Origin: Engelhardtia mirabilis
GTDB taxonomy: Bacteria; Planctomycetota; UBA1135; GCA-002686595
Assembly (NCBI RefSeq): GCF_007748095.1
Contig: NZ_CP036287.1
Location: 4,340,001-4,404,000, forward strand
Reading direction: 5' to 3'
DNA: 64,000 nucleotides
The notes beneath the pieces are model-generated. The model had not been told where the DNA came from and made no database searches. It worked only from the letters and a program-made list of their open reading frames with translations. This document shows, in pieces, positions 32,779 through 42,007 of the stretch (its first letter is position 1; every line of letters starts with the position of its first letter). The position numbers and the translations under genes are program-made.

Positions 32779-35523
32779 TCAGAATGCTACGGCCGCGGAC
32801 CCCACGAGGACGCCGTCGATGTACACCTCGAGGGCGCCGGTGGCCTTGGTCAAGTCTTCGGTCAGGCGCTCGATCACGAACAGGAACGAGCCCTCCTCGC
32901 GCGGGCGATCCTCGACGCCCTCCACCAGGCGCAGGTACACCGGCTTCGCGCCACCAGTGGACCCGGGAGCCGCGCCCTGCCCCGGCGTGATGGCCGAGCT
33001 CGAGGCCTGGGCCGGAGCGGTGGGATGGGCAGTGCCCCGCGCGCGCCCGATGGTCGTGGTGTCGATCGTCTGCTCCACTCCCACGAGCTTCGCCTCGACC
33101 GACGCCCCACTGCCCAACCGGCGCCCGGCCGCGTCGCGCGGCGTGATCTTGACCTTGATCTGGCGCGGCTCGGCCGCCTGGGGCTTGAGCGGTACGAACA
33201 GCTCGACGTCCGACTTGGCCGCCGTGGCCGGTCCGGCGACGTCCACCCGCGGCGGTGTGGTCTGGGCCACGCCGTCGATCTGCATCGCGCTCGTGATGAT
33301 CCCGGGAACAGCCGGGGCGCAGAAGGCGCGCTGGTAGCGACCGTCGCCCAGATCGGCTACCGGACCCATGGCGAGGAAGCCGGGCAGGTCGATATCGACC
33401 GCGCGACCGGCGCCCAAGGTCACCCCGTGCGTGTCGCGGGGCGTGAGCGTGATCGCGACCTGATCCGTGGTGCCCGCCCGCACCGCTTCGGTGCTGCGGT
33501 GGATGATCGTCATCGACGGATCCACGGCTCCGACGGCGTGGACCACCGGGGCGATGGCCGGCACCCAGCCATCGATGGAGACCTGGGCCCGGTAGGCGCC
33601 CGAAACGCTCGGCGCATCGAAGGTGCGCGCGAAGGCGTTGCCGCCCTCCGATACGACGGGTCCCGTCGCCGTCGCCCCGGGCAGGTCGATCGAGACCTGT
33701 GCCGACGCGTCCAGGACGATGCCCGCGGCGTCGTGGGCGAAGACACGCAGGGTCACCTGGGTCGGCAGGGTGTCCGGTCCACCGCTGGCGGCCACCTTGG
33801 TCGTCGAGAGCTCGTACAACTGGGGCTCGACCACCGTCAGGTGCGTGTCCGCCGGGACCTGGGGGACGGTCAGGGTCATGCCCGAGGGCAGGGCCACCTG
33901 CACGTCGCCCGCGGGCACGAGGCCCAGGCCGAAGTGGGCGAAGGACTGGTCCTGGGAGGCGGTGGGACCGGAGCCGCCGATGGCGCGCACGTGCTGGTAC
34001 TGGTCCGGACCGATCCAACGCACCTGGGAGCCCAGGCCCTGGGAACCGGAGGTCCCGGCGTCGACCTTGACCGTCAGGAAGCCGCGCCCCTCACGCTCGA
34101 GCTGGTTCTCGAAGTAGCGCAGGCGACCGGTCGTGGCCACCACGCAGATGTCCATGTCCCCGTCGCCGTCGACGTCGCCGACGGCGCTGGCGCGGTCGTC
34201 GATCTCATCGAAGAGCCCCAGACTCTTGGTGGCCTTCTCGTACTTGAACAGGAAATCCGGTCCCTTCGAGCGGTACAGGGAGTTGGCCTGGTTGCGCGGC
34301 ACGCCGCTCGACGCGGGGTTCTTGCCGGCCACGTGGCCGTTGACGACCCACAGGTCGAGCCAGCGGTCGAGGTCCACGTCGAGGAAGCTCGCGGCCCAGC
34401 CCACCGACTGCCCCCAGGGCAGGGGCGACTCGGGGAAGGGCAGCAGGGTGTCCGCGACCCCGTAGAAATTGGCCTGCTCGACCCAGGGTTGGCCACTCGC
34501 GGGCCAACCGTGGTTCACGACCAGCCAGTTGTTGCCGATGTCGGTCTTGTAGACGTCGAGGCTCCCGTCGTGGTTCACGTCGCCGATGGCCAGGCCCATG
34601 ATCGCGCTGACCTGGTCGGCCCCGGAGCCGACGGTGACGTCCGTGAAGGCGCCCGGCCCCGTGCCTGCGCGCAGGGAGTCCCCGTAGTTGGGCGTCAGGC
34701 CCAGCACGCCGCCGAGCCAGAAGTCGTTGCCGACGACGAGGTCGGGCCAACCGTTGCCGTCGGCGTCGAACAGGGTGCTGGCGTGGGACGAGCCCGGATC
34801 GTCCATGCCCCACGTCGCGGTCACGTCCGTGAAGCTGCCGTCCGCGTTGTTGACGTAGGTGCGGTTGGGGCTGAGCGAGAACTCGGACAGGTACAGGTCC
34901 AGCCAGCCGTCCAGGTCGAGGTCGTACCAGATGGCGTGGACCGTGCGACCGCCGCCGCGCGTGCCCGAGCGCGCGCTGACGTCGGCGAAGCGACCGGTGC
35001 CATCGTTGTCGTAGAGGCGGCTGCGCCCCTCCGTCGTGCCGACGCCCGCGGACGTTCCGGAACCCTCCATGGAGCCGAGGAACAGATCCAGGTCGCCGTC
35101 GCGGTCGTAGTCACCCAAGGACGGAGCCCGGTCCAACTCACCCGAGCGGATGTCGTCGCTGCCCGGCCCCGGGAGGAAGGTCCCGTCCGGCTGCTGCAGG
35201 AAGATGTGGTTGGGGAGCACCCCTCCACACAGCACCACGTCCACATCGCCGTCGCCGTCGACGTCGCCGAGGGTCAGGCCGGTCTGGACCCAGTCGTGGA
35301 TCGAGTTGGGCGGGGTTCCGATCTGGTCGAAGCCGGAGATGACTTCGTGGTCGAGGCCCAACTCCAGGGCCCGCTCCACGAAGCGGTCGGGCCCTTGGGG
35401 TCGGACCGGCGAGACGGCCGGGGAAGCGATCGTCGGCGGGCTCGGCAGGGCGGCGGCACCGGAGGCCGCCGCCATCAAGACCGAGACCGCGGGGACGAAG
35501 GTCAGACGTACAGAACGGTCCAT
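32779..35523 (-). CDS. Exported FG-GAP/VCBS protein with ASPIC/UnbV and Ig-like domains
   Basis: A 914-residue secreted protein. After a signal sequence (MDRSVRLTFVPAVSVLMAAASG) come calcium-binding FG-GAP/VCBS blades with DVDGDGDVDVV, DYDRDGDLDLF and DVNHDGSLDVY, which form an integrin-like propeller. An ASPIC/UnbV segment follows, with SQVRWIGP and AHFGLGLVPAGDVQVALPSG. The C-terminal third holds about three invasin-like Ig repeats (LRVFAHDAAGIVL, ITLTPRDTHGVTL and VKITPRDAAGRRL). I use the ATG at 35523 because GGAG sits six bases upstream; an in-frame ATG at 35535 is possible. It is divergent from the next VCBS gene. A cell-surface adhesion or binding role is usual for such proteins. Confidence 0.85.
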   Translation of the reverse strand: MDRSVRLTFVPAVSVLMAAASGAAALPSPPTIASPAVSPVRPQGPDRFVERALELGLDHEVISGFDQIGTPPNSIHDWVQTGLTLGDVDGDGDVDVVLCGGVLPNHIFLQQPDGTFLPGPGSDDIRSGELDRAPSLGDYDRDGDLDLFLGSMEGSGTSAGVGTTEGRSRLYDNDGTGRFADVSARSGTRGGGRTVHAIWYDLDLDGWLDLYLSEFSLSPNRTYVNNADGSFTDVTATWGMDDPGSSHASTLFDADGNGWPDLVVGNDFWLGGVLGLTPNYGDSLRAGTGPGAFTDVTVGSGADQVSAIMGLAIGDVNHDGSLDVYKTDIGNNWLVVNHGWPASGQPWVEQANFYGVADTLLPFPESPLPWGQSVGWAASFLDVDLDRWLDLWVVNGHVAGKNPASSGVPRNQANSLYRSKGPDFLFKYEKATKSLGLFDEIDDRASAVGDVDGDGDMDICVVATTGRLRYFENQLEREGRGFLTVKVDAGTSGSQGLGSQVRWIGPDQYQHVRAIGGSGPTASQDQSFAHFGLGLVPAGDVQVALPSGMTLTVPQVPADTHLTVVEPQLYELSTTKVAASGGPDTLPTQVTLRVFAHDAAGIVLDASAQVSIDLPGATATGPVVSEGGNAFARTFDAPSVSGAYRAQVSIDGWVPAIAPVVHAVGAVDPSMTIIHRSTEAVRAGTTDQVAITLTPRDTHGVTLGAGRAVDIDLPGFLAMGPVADLGDGRYQRAFCAPAVPGIITSAMQIDGVAQTTPPRVDVAGPATAAKSDVELFVPLKPQAAEPRQIKVKITPRDAAGRRLGSGASVEAKLVGVEQTIDTTTIGRARGTAHPTAPAQASSSAITPGQGAAPGSTGGAKPVYLRLVEGVEDRPREEGSFLFVIERLTEDLTKATGALEVYIDGVLVGSAAVAF

Positions 35524-35606
35524 GAGGGGCTCCATGGGCAGTTGGGCCGGTGGCTCGCCGCAAGTTGGCGAAGGACTCGAAGATCAAACGGACGGGGGGG
35601 TCTCGA

Positions 35607-35614
35607 AATTTAGC
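35607..35614 (-). promoter_or_regulatory. Possible upstream element GCTAAATT (VCBS gene, minus strand)
   Basis: The minus strand reads GCTAAATTT about 84 bases before the ATG at 35523. It contains a TATAAT-like hexamer (TAAATT) without a recognisable -35 box. Its form matches elements upstream of the other two VCBS-repeat genes. Confidence 0.3.
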
Positions 35615-35670
35615 CTGGAGAGGTCCGAACGGGGCCGATTCGTCCGCCCGTCCAAGGAAAACGGAAAAGG

Positions 35671-35679
35671 TTAGGTTTG
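35671..35679 (+). promoter_or_regulatory. Possible upstream element GTTAGGTTT-type (VCBS gene, plus strand)
   Basis: GTTAGGTTT lies about 107 bases before the ATG at 35784, behind an A-rich stretch (AAGGAAAACGGAAAAGG), which is notable in such GC-rich DNA. The same nine bases occur on the minus strand at 45657-45665, upstream of the VCBS lipoprotein gene. Confidence 0.35.
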
Positions 35680-35783
35680 GGGGCGGGCCCCGGGGACGCC
35701 TGGGCGGTTCGCATGGGGTTCCCCCGATTGAGGTGCAACCTCGGGGCCGCTGCAGCAGTCCTAGCCCCTCAGAGCCTTCCCCC

Positions 35784-38519
35784 ATGATCTCGATCGCAGT
35801 CTTGGCCCTCGTAGTGCCGTCGGCCCCAGTTGTCGGACCCACCGCCCTCCAATGGCCGTCCGCGGTGGACCAGACTCCGGAGCTTCCCCCTACGGCGAAG
35901 GTGCCGAGATTCGTCGACGTCGCCCCACAGATGGCGAGCGCCGGCAGCGCTTCCCCCTACGACAACATCGGAACGGCTCGGGGCCAGGCCTGGGTCGACA
36001 TCGTCGGGCCGGGCCTGACCGACCCGAGCCTGCCGGGCCCCCCCGACGGCCTGTTGGACCTGGTCCAGCTCAACTCCAACTCGCCGGCCTTCCCAGCCGG
36101 AGCCGGCCCGGGAGCTTGGACCATCGGTCCGGTGGGCACCATCCAACATCCCTGCCTGGTCTTCCGCCGTGAGGCGGACGGGAGCCTGACCGAGATGGCC
36201 GCCGCGATGTCGGCGCCGACTGGAACGGGATTCGGACTCGAGTATCCGGGGGGCTCGCCCTGGGGCATCGCCGCCGGGGACACCGATGCGGACGGGGACA
36301 CGGACCTGATGATCGCCTGCGGCGGGTTCAACATGGACGCGCCCAACGCGGTATTGCGAAACAACGGCGACGGCACCTTCACCTACAACACGCCCCCAGG
36401 CGCCCCACGCCAGGCCAGCTTCGTGTCGGTTCTGTTCGACCCGGATCGGGACGGCGATCTGGATCTCTACGTCGGCAACGGTGGCGACAAGCTGAGTCAG
36501 CTCTACGGCGGCACGCCCAATCCGAACACCGTCGACCGCTTCTACTTGAACGACGGCACGGGCAACTACTCCGAGAACACCGAGGCCGCCGGTCTGGCGC
36601 TCAAGAGCAGCACCTTCACGGCAGTGACTGCGGACCTGGACCTCGACGGTGACCAGGACCTGGTCGTGTCCTGCTTCAAGCAGCTCAACAAGGTCTTCTA
36701 CAGCAACGGCGACGGGACCTTCTCGTTCATGCGGCCCGAGGGCAGCGCCGCGGGCTCGCCCCTCAACATCGCCGACCTCTCACCAGATCCGGACTTCGCC
36801 GGGTCCGAGGAGTTCCCCCCCGGCTACCTCTCGAGCCTCGTGGGCACACCGATCCTCGGCAAGTGGTCGATGCCGGTGGAGGCCGCGGACTTCAACGGCG
36901 ACGGCTGGATCGACCTGTTCTTCGGGAGCTGGTCCTACCAGATCCCGGACACATCACCGCTGACCGCCGAGGGGTCGTTCTTCGGCCCGTACGAACGGGC
37001 GCACTTGTATCTCAACATCGGTGACGTCGACGGGGACGGCACGGGTGAGGGCATCTTCAACGAGGTCGCTACGGAGGTCGGCATCGACCACGTGGGCGGC
37101 ACCATGGGCGCGGTGGCCGGGGACTTCAACGCCGACGGCTGGGTCGACCTCTTCGTCGGCGGCGGAGGACCGGACCTCGACGCCCACGTCGAAGAGGACT
37201 ACCTCTACATCAACGAGCCCAGCGCCTGGCCGGACAACTTCCTGAGCAACCCCTTCCAGCCCCTCGGCAAGGCCTTCTACGAGGTTGGCGCCGTGGCGGG
37301 GACCTACCTGAACCGGGAGATGTCCCACGGGGTCAACATCTGGCGCTCGGACAGCGGCCGCATCGACCTCTCGGTCGGCAACGGCGGGCCGGCGCTGTTC
37401 GACCTGGGCCAGATCAACCGCTACTTCCGCAACGACGGCAACGGCGACGGTTCGTTCGACCAGACCTTCGGCGTCACCGTCAACGAGACGAGCGGCGCGC
37501 CGGCCGCCTTCGGGACGCGGGTCGAGTTGATCCGCGACGGTGGCGGTGGCGTGGGCCAGACCCTGGTGCTCGAGAAGGCCGCGAACCACGGCTTCTCGTC
37601 CCAGACCATGGGGCCGATGGCCGTGGGCGGCGGCGGAGCGAAGCTGCTGGCGAGCAACGTCCATTGGGCCAGCGGGCGGCACAGCGGCCGGCTGCATTGG
37701 CCCGCCGGCCCGACCTCGGGCGACCTCGAGTTCGACGAGCCCGAGATCTCCGTGCATCTGACCCGCCGGCCGCAGACCGACGGCAAGACGAGCCTGGGAG
37801 CCGAGGTCGTCAACTACTCCTCCACGACGACGAACTCGTCGCTGCTCCTGGCAGCCCTGCTGCCCCAGGCCCAGTCGGTGGCGCTCGGGCCCGTGGCGGT
37901 TGTCGTGCCTTTCTTCGCCCTGCAGCCGGGTGAAGACCTCTCCCTGGCCGGGACGGTGCCCAACCTGCCCACCGGTCTCTACGTCCTGGTCCTCGCCAGT
38001 TGGGCCGACGGGTCGATCCAAGGCGTTTCGTCCATCTGGCACGAGCCGATGACCGCACCAGGGCCGCCCCAGGGCCTGATGGACATCGCGGCTCTCGAGC
38101 CCGAGCGGCGTTTCGAGGCCCGCGGCGAGCTGACCGTCCAGGCACAGCGCTTGCGCTTGGCGGCCCAGTCCGACAAGGAGCCCGGCCGTGAACTGACCGC
38201 GAGCGATCGCGCGACCATCGAGCTGCCCGGCGGCGACCGACTGACCTGGGACGAGGGAAGACTGACTCTCGAGGTCTTCGGTCACCAGGCAGCCTCGCTA
38301 CAGGTCGAGCCCGACGGGAAGCTCTTCATGATCGTGGGTGGGCCAACGAGTTGCTGCGAAATCGTTCGCCTCGACTGGATCTCACAAGTCGTCCTGGAGG
38401 GCGTCGACGAGTCCACCTTGAGAGTCGACGGGCGCTCGGTCATGGTCGAACAGGCGCAGGCCGCTGAACCATCGACCGAGAGCAGTACGGACGCCGATTC
38501 CGCCGCGCTCCCCGAGTAG
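35784..38519 (+). CDS. Exported FG-GAP/VCBS repeat protein
   Basis: A 911-residue protein with a short hydrophobic N-terminus (MISIAVLALVVPSAPVVG) as signal. Blades carry Asp-rich calcium motifs: DTDADGDTDLM, DPDRDGDLDLY, DLDLDGDQDLV, DFNGDGWIDLF and DFNADGWVDLF. A UnbV-like stretch (FGTRVELIRDGGGGVGQ) follows near residue 580. The last 250 residues are beta-rich with no recognised domain and an acidic Ser/Thr-rich end. The ATG at 35784 is chosen because the signal starts there; the frame is open upstream to 35550 without signal character. It is divergent from 32779-35523 across a 260-base spacer. Probably a surface or secreted calcium-binding protein. Confidence 0.83.
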   Translation: MISIAVLALVVPSAPVVGPTALQWPSAVDQTPELPPTAKVPRFVDVAPQMASAGSASPYDNIGTARGQAWVDIVGPGLTDPSLPGPPDGLLDLVQLNSNSPAFPAGAGPGAWTIGPVGTIQHPCLVFRREADGSLTEMAAAMSAPTGTGFGLEYPGGSPWGIAAGDTDADGDTDLMIACGGFNMDAPNAVLRNNGDGTFTYNTPPGAPRQASFVSVLFDPDRDGDLDLYVGNGGDKLSQLYGGTPNPNTVDRFYLNDGTGNYSENTEAAGLALKSSTFTAVTADLDLDGDQDLVVSCFKQLNKVFYSNGDGTFSFMRPEGSAAGSPLNIADLSPDPDFAGSEEFPPGYLSSLVGTPILGKWSMPVEAADFNGDGWIDLFFGSWSYQIPDTSPLTAEGSFFGPYERAHLYLNIGDVDGDGTGEGIFNEVATEVGIDHVGGTMGAVAGDFNADGWVDLFVGGGGPDLDAHVEEDYLYINEPSAWPDNFLSNPFQPLGKAFYEVGAVAGTYLNREMSHGVNIWRSDSGRIDLSVGNGGPALFDLGQINRYFRNDGNGDGSFDQTFGVTVNETSGAPAAFGTRVELIRDGGGGVGQTLVLEKAANHGFSSQTMGPMAVGGGGAKLLASNVHWASGRHSGRLHWPAGPTSGDLEFDEPEISVHLTRRPQTDGKTSLGAEVVNYSSTTTNSSLLLAALLPQAQSVALGPVAVVVPFFALQPGEDLSLAGTVPNLPTGLYVLVLASWADGSIQGVSSIWHEPMTAPGPPQGLMDIAALEPERRFEARGELTVQAQRLRLAAQSDKEPGRELTASDRATIELPGGDRLTWDEGRLTLEVFGHQAASLQVEPDGKLFMIVGGPTSCCEIVRLDWISQVVLEGVDESTLRVDGRSVMVEQAQAAEPSTESSTDADSAALPE

Positions 38520-38606
38520 AACGGGGTGCGAGGGCGGGTTGGACGCTGCCGCCCGCTTGATCGCCGGACGGGTGTTCGCCGGTCGTGCGTACTCGCTTGC
38601 CCGGCT

Positions 38607-38691
38607 CCTGGCGGGGCCTTGGCGCTGCGGTCCCCGGAGGCGGCCCTGATCGGGTCGTCGAGGTCGACCGTCGTGCCAAGGTCCCGCCAGG
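38607..38691. terminator. Large inverted repeat between convergent genes
   Basis: A 17-base arm at 38607-38623 is the reverse complement of 38675-38691 with one G-T wobble; the loop is 51 bases and holds a GGTCGACC palindrome. It lies between the stops of the VCBS gene (38519) and the kinase gene (38770). A bidirectional transcription terminator or mRNA-stabilising hairpin is likely; a remnant of a small inverted-repeat element is possible. Confidence 0.55.
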
Positions 38692-38769
38692 GTCCGAAGG
38701 GCCGCCGATGTTTGCCGGTTGACGGGCGAGTCGTGGTCACGAACCCGGTCCAGCGTCGCCGCTCGACTG

Positions 38770-41751
38770 TCAGTCGTACTGCGGCGTCGGATCGACCGGG
38801 CGCGCCGGACGTAGCCCGATGAATTCGGCTCCGAAGTCCGGTGTCACGTAGAGGCGGAAGGCCGAGCGGGCGATCGCCGCGGGACTGTTGAAGCTGCCTC
38901 CGCGGCACACGCGCTCGAGCACCCCACGCTCCACCACGACAGGGTCCGGTCCCGATCGTTCCTCGCCGTAGGCGCCCTCGACGTACTCGTCCAAGCACCA
39001 CTCCCACACGTTCCCCAGGGTGTCGTGCAGCCCGAAGCCGTTGGCGGCATAGCTCCCGACGCGGGCGTGCAGGGCATTGCCGTCGTCCACCGACGCCTCC
39101 CAGGCAGAGAAGTGCTCGCCGCCGTTGGCCTTGGCGAAGGCGTCGGCGATGTTCGCGGCATTCGACAGGGACTCGACCTCGTCCCCCGGCCAGAAGACCG
39201 TTTCGGTCCCGCCGCGGCAGGCGTACTCCCACTGGGCCTCGGTTGGCAGGGTCAGGCCCAAGAGGTCGACGGTTCGCTTGGCGTCACGCCAGGAGACCTG
39301 CTCCACCGGGTGCATGGTGGACCAGTCGAGGTTGTGCCGATTGAGACGCCGGTCGTACTGCGCCGCGCCGACACCGCTGGGGTTGATGCCCGCGATGCGC
39401 TGCCACTGCCCTTGGGTCATCTCGTACTTGGAGATGAAGAAGGCCGACAACTCCACGTCGCGCAGCGGCCCCTCGTTGGGGCGCGCGGCAGGATCGTAGT
39501 TGGGCGCGAGCTCGTCGATCGACTGGGCCCCCATCGCGAAGGTCCCGGCGGGAATCAGCACGAAGACGAGCGCCGACTCCTCGGTGATCGCCAGCCGACC
39601 GTCACGATCGCGACGGGGCACGGTCCCGGTCTGTAGGTGCGCGAACTCCCACAGGCCCGAGTCGGGGTCGGCGCCAATCGGAACCAGCCCCTGTTGGGGC
39701 GCGAGCTCCATGCCGGCGTATTGGGGTGAAGCGGCGATGCCCTCGACAGCCAGCTCCCAGCGCCGGCGGACCGAATCCGAGCTGATGCTGGCCTCCACCA
39801 GGTTGCTGGCGAAGTCGCGGCGACGGGCGATGCCCCAGCCGAACTCCTCGGTCAAGGTGTCGCCCGCCAAGCCGTTCTTGGGGTCGTGCAGCGCCTCGAT
39901 CCCGCGCACCAGCCCGCTCAGTTGACGGTGCCACCAGGCCTCCTCGGGACTGGCGAAGACGCGCAGCCCCATGCCGATCTCGAGTTCGGCGATGGCCGCT
40001 TCAACCTGGCCGAGCTCGATCCGTGCCGCTTCCGGATCGGCGGCGGAGCCGGCCTCGAGCTCCGTTTCCAATCCGCTCCGGTAGCCGCGCAGGGCTGCCA
40101 GCTCAGTCCCCTCGGCAAGCTCCTCGGCCCGCGCGAGGCGCTCGGGGTCTTCCACAGGTACCGCTCGCGAGCGCAGGTCCGCCAGCCTCGCGCGGTGCTG
40201 ATCGAGGCTTGGCCGGGCCTTCAAGTCGTGGTCCGGATCGGCCCCGCGCCCCTCGAGCAACTGCCGCGCATCACTCAACCAGGCCTCGTAGCGCGGCAAC
40301 ATCTGCGGCCTCGCAGGCCAGAGCTTCTGCGCGCCAGCGATCAGCCCAGCCAGGTCCTGGGACGCCGAGAGGGACAACACGTCGTCCAGCCGGCGCGTCG
40401 CCAGGCTGGTCTGCGCGGAGATCTCCTCGGCACGCTCGTTGGCCAGGACCGCCAGCCGGGCGTTCGACTCGCTGGTCCGCAAGGTTCGAACCAGCAACAG
40501 GCTGACCACCACCAACGCCAACAGGGAGACGGAGGTCGCCGCGCTCACCGCGGGGTTGCGCTTGGACCACTTGACCAGCCTAGCCCAGCGACCCGGGGGC
40601 TGGGCCACGATCGGCTCGTTGGCCAGGTGCCGGCGCAGGTCGTCGGCCAGCTCGCGCATCGACTGGTAGCGGCGGCCGGGGGCCTTGTCGATCGCCTTGC
40701 TGCAGATCACCGCCAACTCCGAGGGACACTGGGACCGAAAGCGCGAGACCAGCGGCGGGTCGACGACCACGATCTTCTCCGCGATCTGGTGCGTCGTGTC
40801 ACCCTCGAAGGGCCGTCGCAGGGCCAGGGTCTCGTAGAGCATCACCCCCAGACTGAAGATGTCCGTGCGGTGGTCCAGGCCCATGCGCTTGGCCGCGACC
40901 TGCTCGGGGCTCATGTAGTAGAAGGTGCCCGCGAAGTCCCCGGTCTGCGAGAGCACGGGGTCGTCCTGGACCCGCGCCAGGCCGAAGTCGGTGACCTTGG
41001 GCACGTCCCCCGTCGCCAGCAGGATGTTGGCCGGCTTGATGTCACGGTGGATCACCCCGGCGTCGTGGGCTGCCTGCAGGCCGTCGGCGATCGCGGCGAA
41101 GGTCTCCGCCGTCCAACGGTAGTGCGCCGGCTCGACCCCATCCGCGGCGCGCAGGGCGTCGATGCGATCCTTGAGCGTGTAGGAACCAGCGACGAACTCC
41201 TGGGCGATCCAGGCCAGGCCCTCGTTGACGCCGGTCGCGATGGTGCCGACCAGGTTGGGGTGGCTGAGTCGCCCCCCGGCGCGGGCCTCGCGGGCGAAGA
41301 GGTCGAGGCTCTTGCGGTCCACGCGCTCGGGCAGCACCAACTTGAGCGCGACCGTGCGACCCAGGCTCTCCTGCCTGGCCTCCCAGACGACGCCCATGCC
41401 CCCGCGACCGACCTCGCGCACGAGCTTGAAGTCGCCCACCTGCGACTTCGATCGTAGGTCGCCACCGATGCCGGGGCTGGACCGGCCGGGGCTGGAATGG
41501 CCGGGGCTGGAAGGAATCGCGTAGCGGGTGAAGCCGGCGCCGTCCGGTTCATCGGTCCCGCGCTCCAACGCGCCCCCGATCCGCATCATCTCCTCGAAGA
41601 TCTGCGCGGCGACCTTCATCAAGTCGCTGTCGGAACGGCACTCGTCCTGCTGTGCCAGCCAGCTGCGCCAGTGGTCACTGGCGTTGGACTCGCGGTCGAC
41701 GAGGAAGCGGGCGAGCAGCGATCGGGCGCGGGATTCGATGAACTCGGACAC
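38770..41751 (-). CDS. Transmembrane Ser/Thr kinase with C-terminal FGE/SUMF-like domain
   Basis: A 993-residue protein. The kinase domain (about 105-375) is complete: glycine loop GRGGMG (115-120), Lys137, HRD at 235-237, DFG at 255-257 and SPEQ. One membrane helix (about 401-423) follows, then a helical, coiled-coil-like sensor region to about 720. The rest is a formylglycine-generating-enzyme fold (LIPAGTFAMG, LPTEAQWEYACRGG, LGNVWEWCLDEY and VCRGGSFN). The paired cysteines that FGE uses for catalysis are absent in the last segment (SAFRLYVTPDFG), so it is probably a binding module. The start is GTG at 41751. A linker at 80-95 holds an SSPG repeat. Membrane signalling; ligand unknown. Confidence 0.92.
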   Translation of the reverse strand: MSEFIESRARSLLARFLVDRESNASDHWRSWLAQQDECRSDSDLMKVAAQIFEEMMRIGGALERGTDEPDGAGFTRYAIPSSPGHSSPGRSSPGIGGDLRSKSQVGDFKLVREVGRGGMGVVWEARQESLGRTVALKLVLPERVDRKSLDLFAREARAGGRLSHPNLVGTIATGVNEGLAWIAQEFVAGSYTLKDRIDALRAADGVEPAHYRWTAETFAAIADGLQAAHDAGVIHRDIKPANILLATGDVPKVTDFGLARVQDDPVLSQTGDFAGTFYYMSPEQVAAKRMGLDHRTDIFSLGVMLYETLALRRPFEGDTTHQIAEKIVVVDPPLVSRFRSQCPSELAVICSKAIDKAPGRRYQSMRELADDLRRHLANEPIVAQPPGRWARLVKWSKRNPAVSAATSVSLLALVVVSLLLVRTLRTSESNARLAVLANERAEEISAQTSLATRRLDDVLSLSASQDLAGLIAGAQKLWPARPQMLPRYEAWLSDARQLLEGRGADPDHDLKARPSLDQHRARLADLRSRAVPVEDPERLARAEELAEGTELAALRGYRSGLETELEAGSAADPEAARIELGQVEAAIAELEIGMGLRVFASPEEAWWHRQLSGLVRGIEALHDPKNGLAGDTLTEEFGWGIARRRDFASNLVEASISSDSVRRRWELAVEGIAASPQYAGMELAPQQGLVPIGADPDSGLWEFAHLQTGTVPRRDRDGRLAITEESALVFVLIPAGTFAMGAQSIDELAPNYDPAARPNEGPLRDVELSAFFISKYEMTQGQWQRIAGINPSGVGAAQYDRRLNRHNLDWSTMHPVEQVSWRDAKRTVDLLGLTLPTEAQWEYACRGGTETVFWPGDEVESLSNAANIADAFAKANGGEHFSAWEASVDDGNALHARVGSYAANGFGLHDTLGNVWEWCLDEYVEGAYGEERSGPDPVVVERGVLERVCRGGSFNSPAAIARSAFRLYVTPDFGAEFIGLRPARPVDPTPQYD
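41471..41515 (-). repeat. 15-bp tandem repeat in the kinase gene
   Basis: Three units of CCGGGGCTGGACCGG type (last five bases vary) encode SSPGH, SSPGR and SSPGI on the minus strand, just before the kinase domain. Copy-number change would keep the frame. Confidence 0.9.
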
Positions 41752-41835
41752 TTGGCGGCGCTCGAGCAGGCCGTCGGGCGGGACAGCTACTGCCGACGAG
41801 CATCGGAGCGCTCAGCGCTCCACTCTCCTCGGCCC

Positions 41836-41843
41836 GAGGATAG
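41836..41843 (-). promoter_or_regulatory. Possible -10 element CTATCCTC upstream of the kinase gene
   Basis: Minus-strand GCTATCCTC lies about 86 bases before the kinase start. An identical GCTATCCTC precedes thiG. There is no convincing -35 box. Confidence 0.3.
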
Positions 41844-42007
41844 CAACGCCCCCCGGCGACGGTGAGCGCGCGTTGGCCTCGACCTGTCCGGGCCGCCCCC
41901 CCACTCGTCCTCGGGTCGACGGCTCGGCCCGACCCGACCCTCGCAGCACGAGGGTTACGGAAACAGGCGCAGCCCGCGCGGGCCTGGCCCTCGGGGCCCC
42001 GGCGCGG

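Noticed and set aside
31444..35613. 1389-codon open frame on the plus strand
   Set aside because: It crosses two real genes in other frames and shows Arg/Gly/Val-rich shadow composition without any motif.
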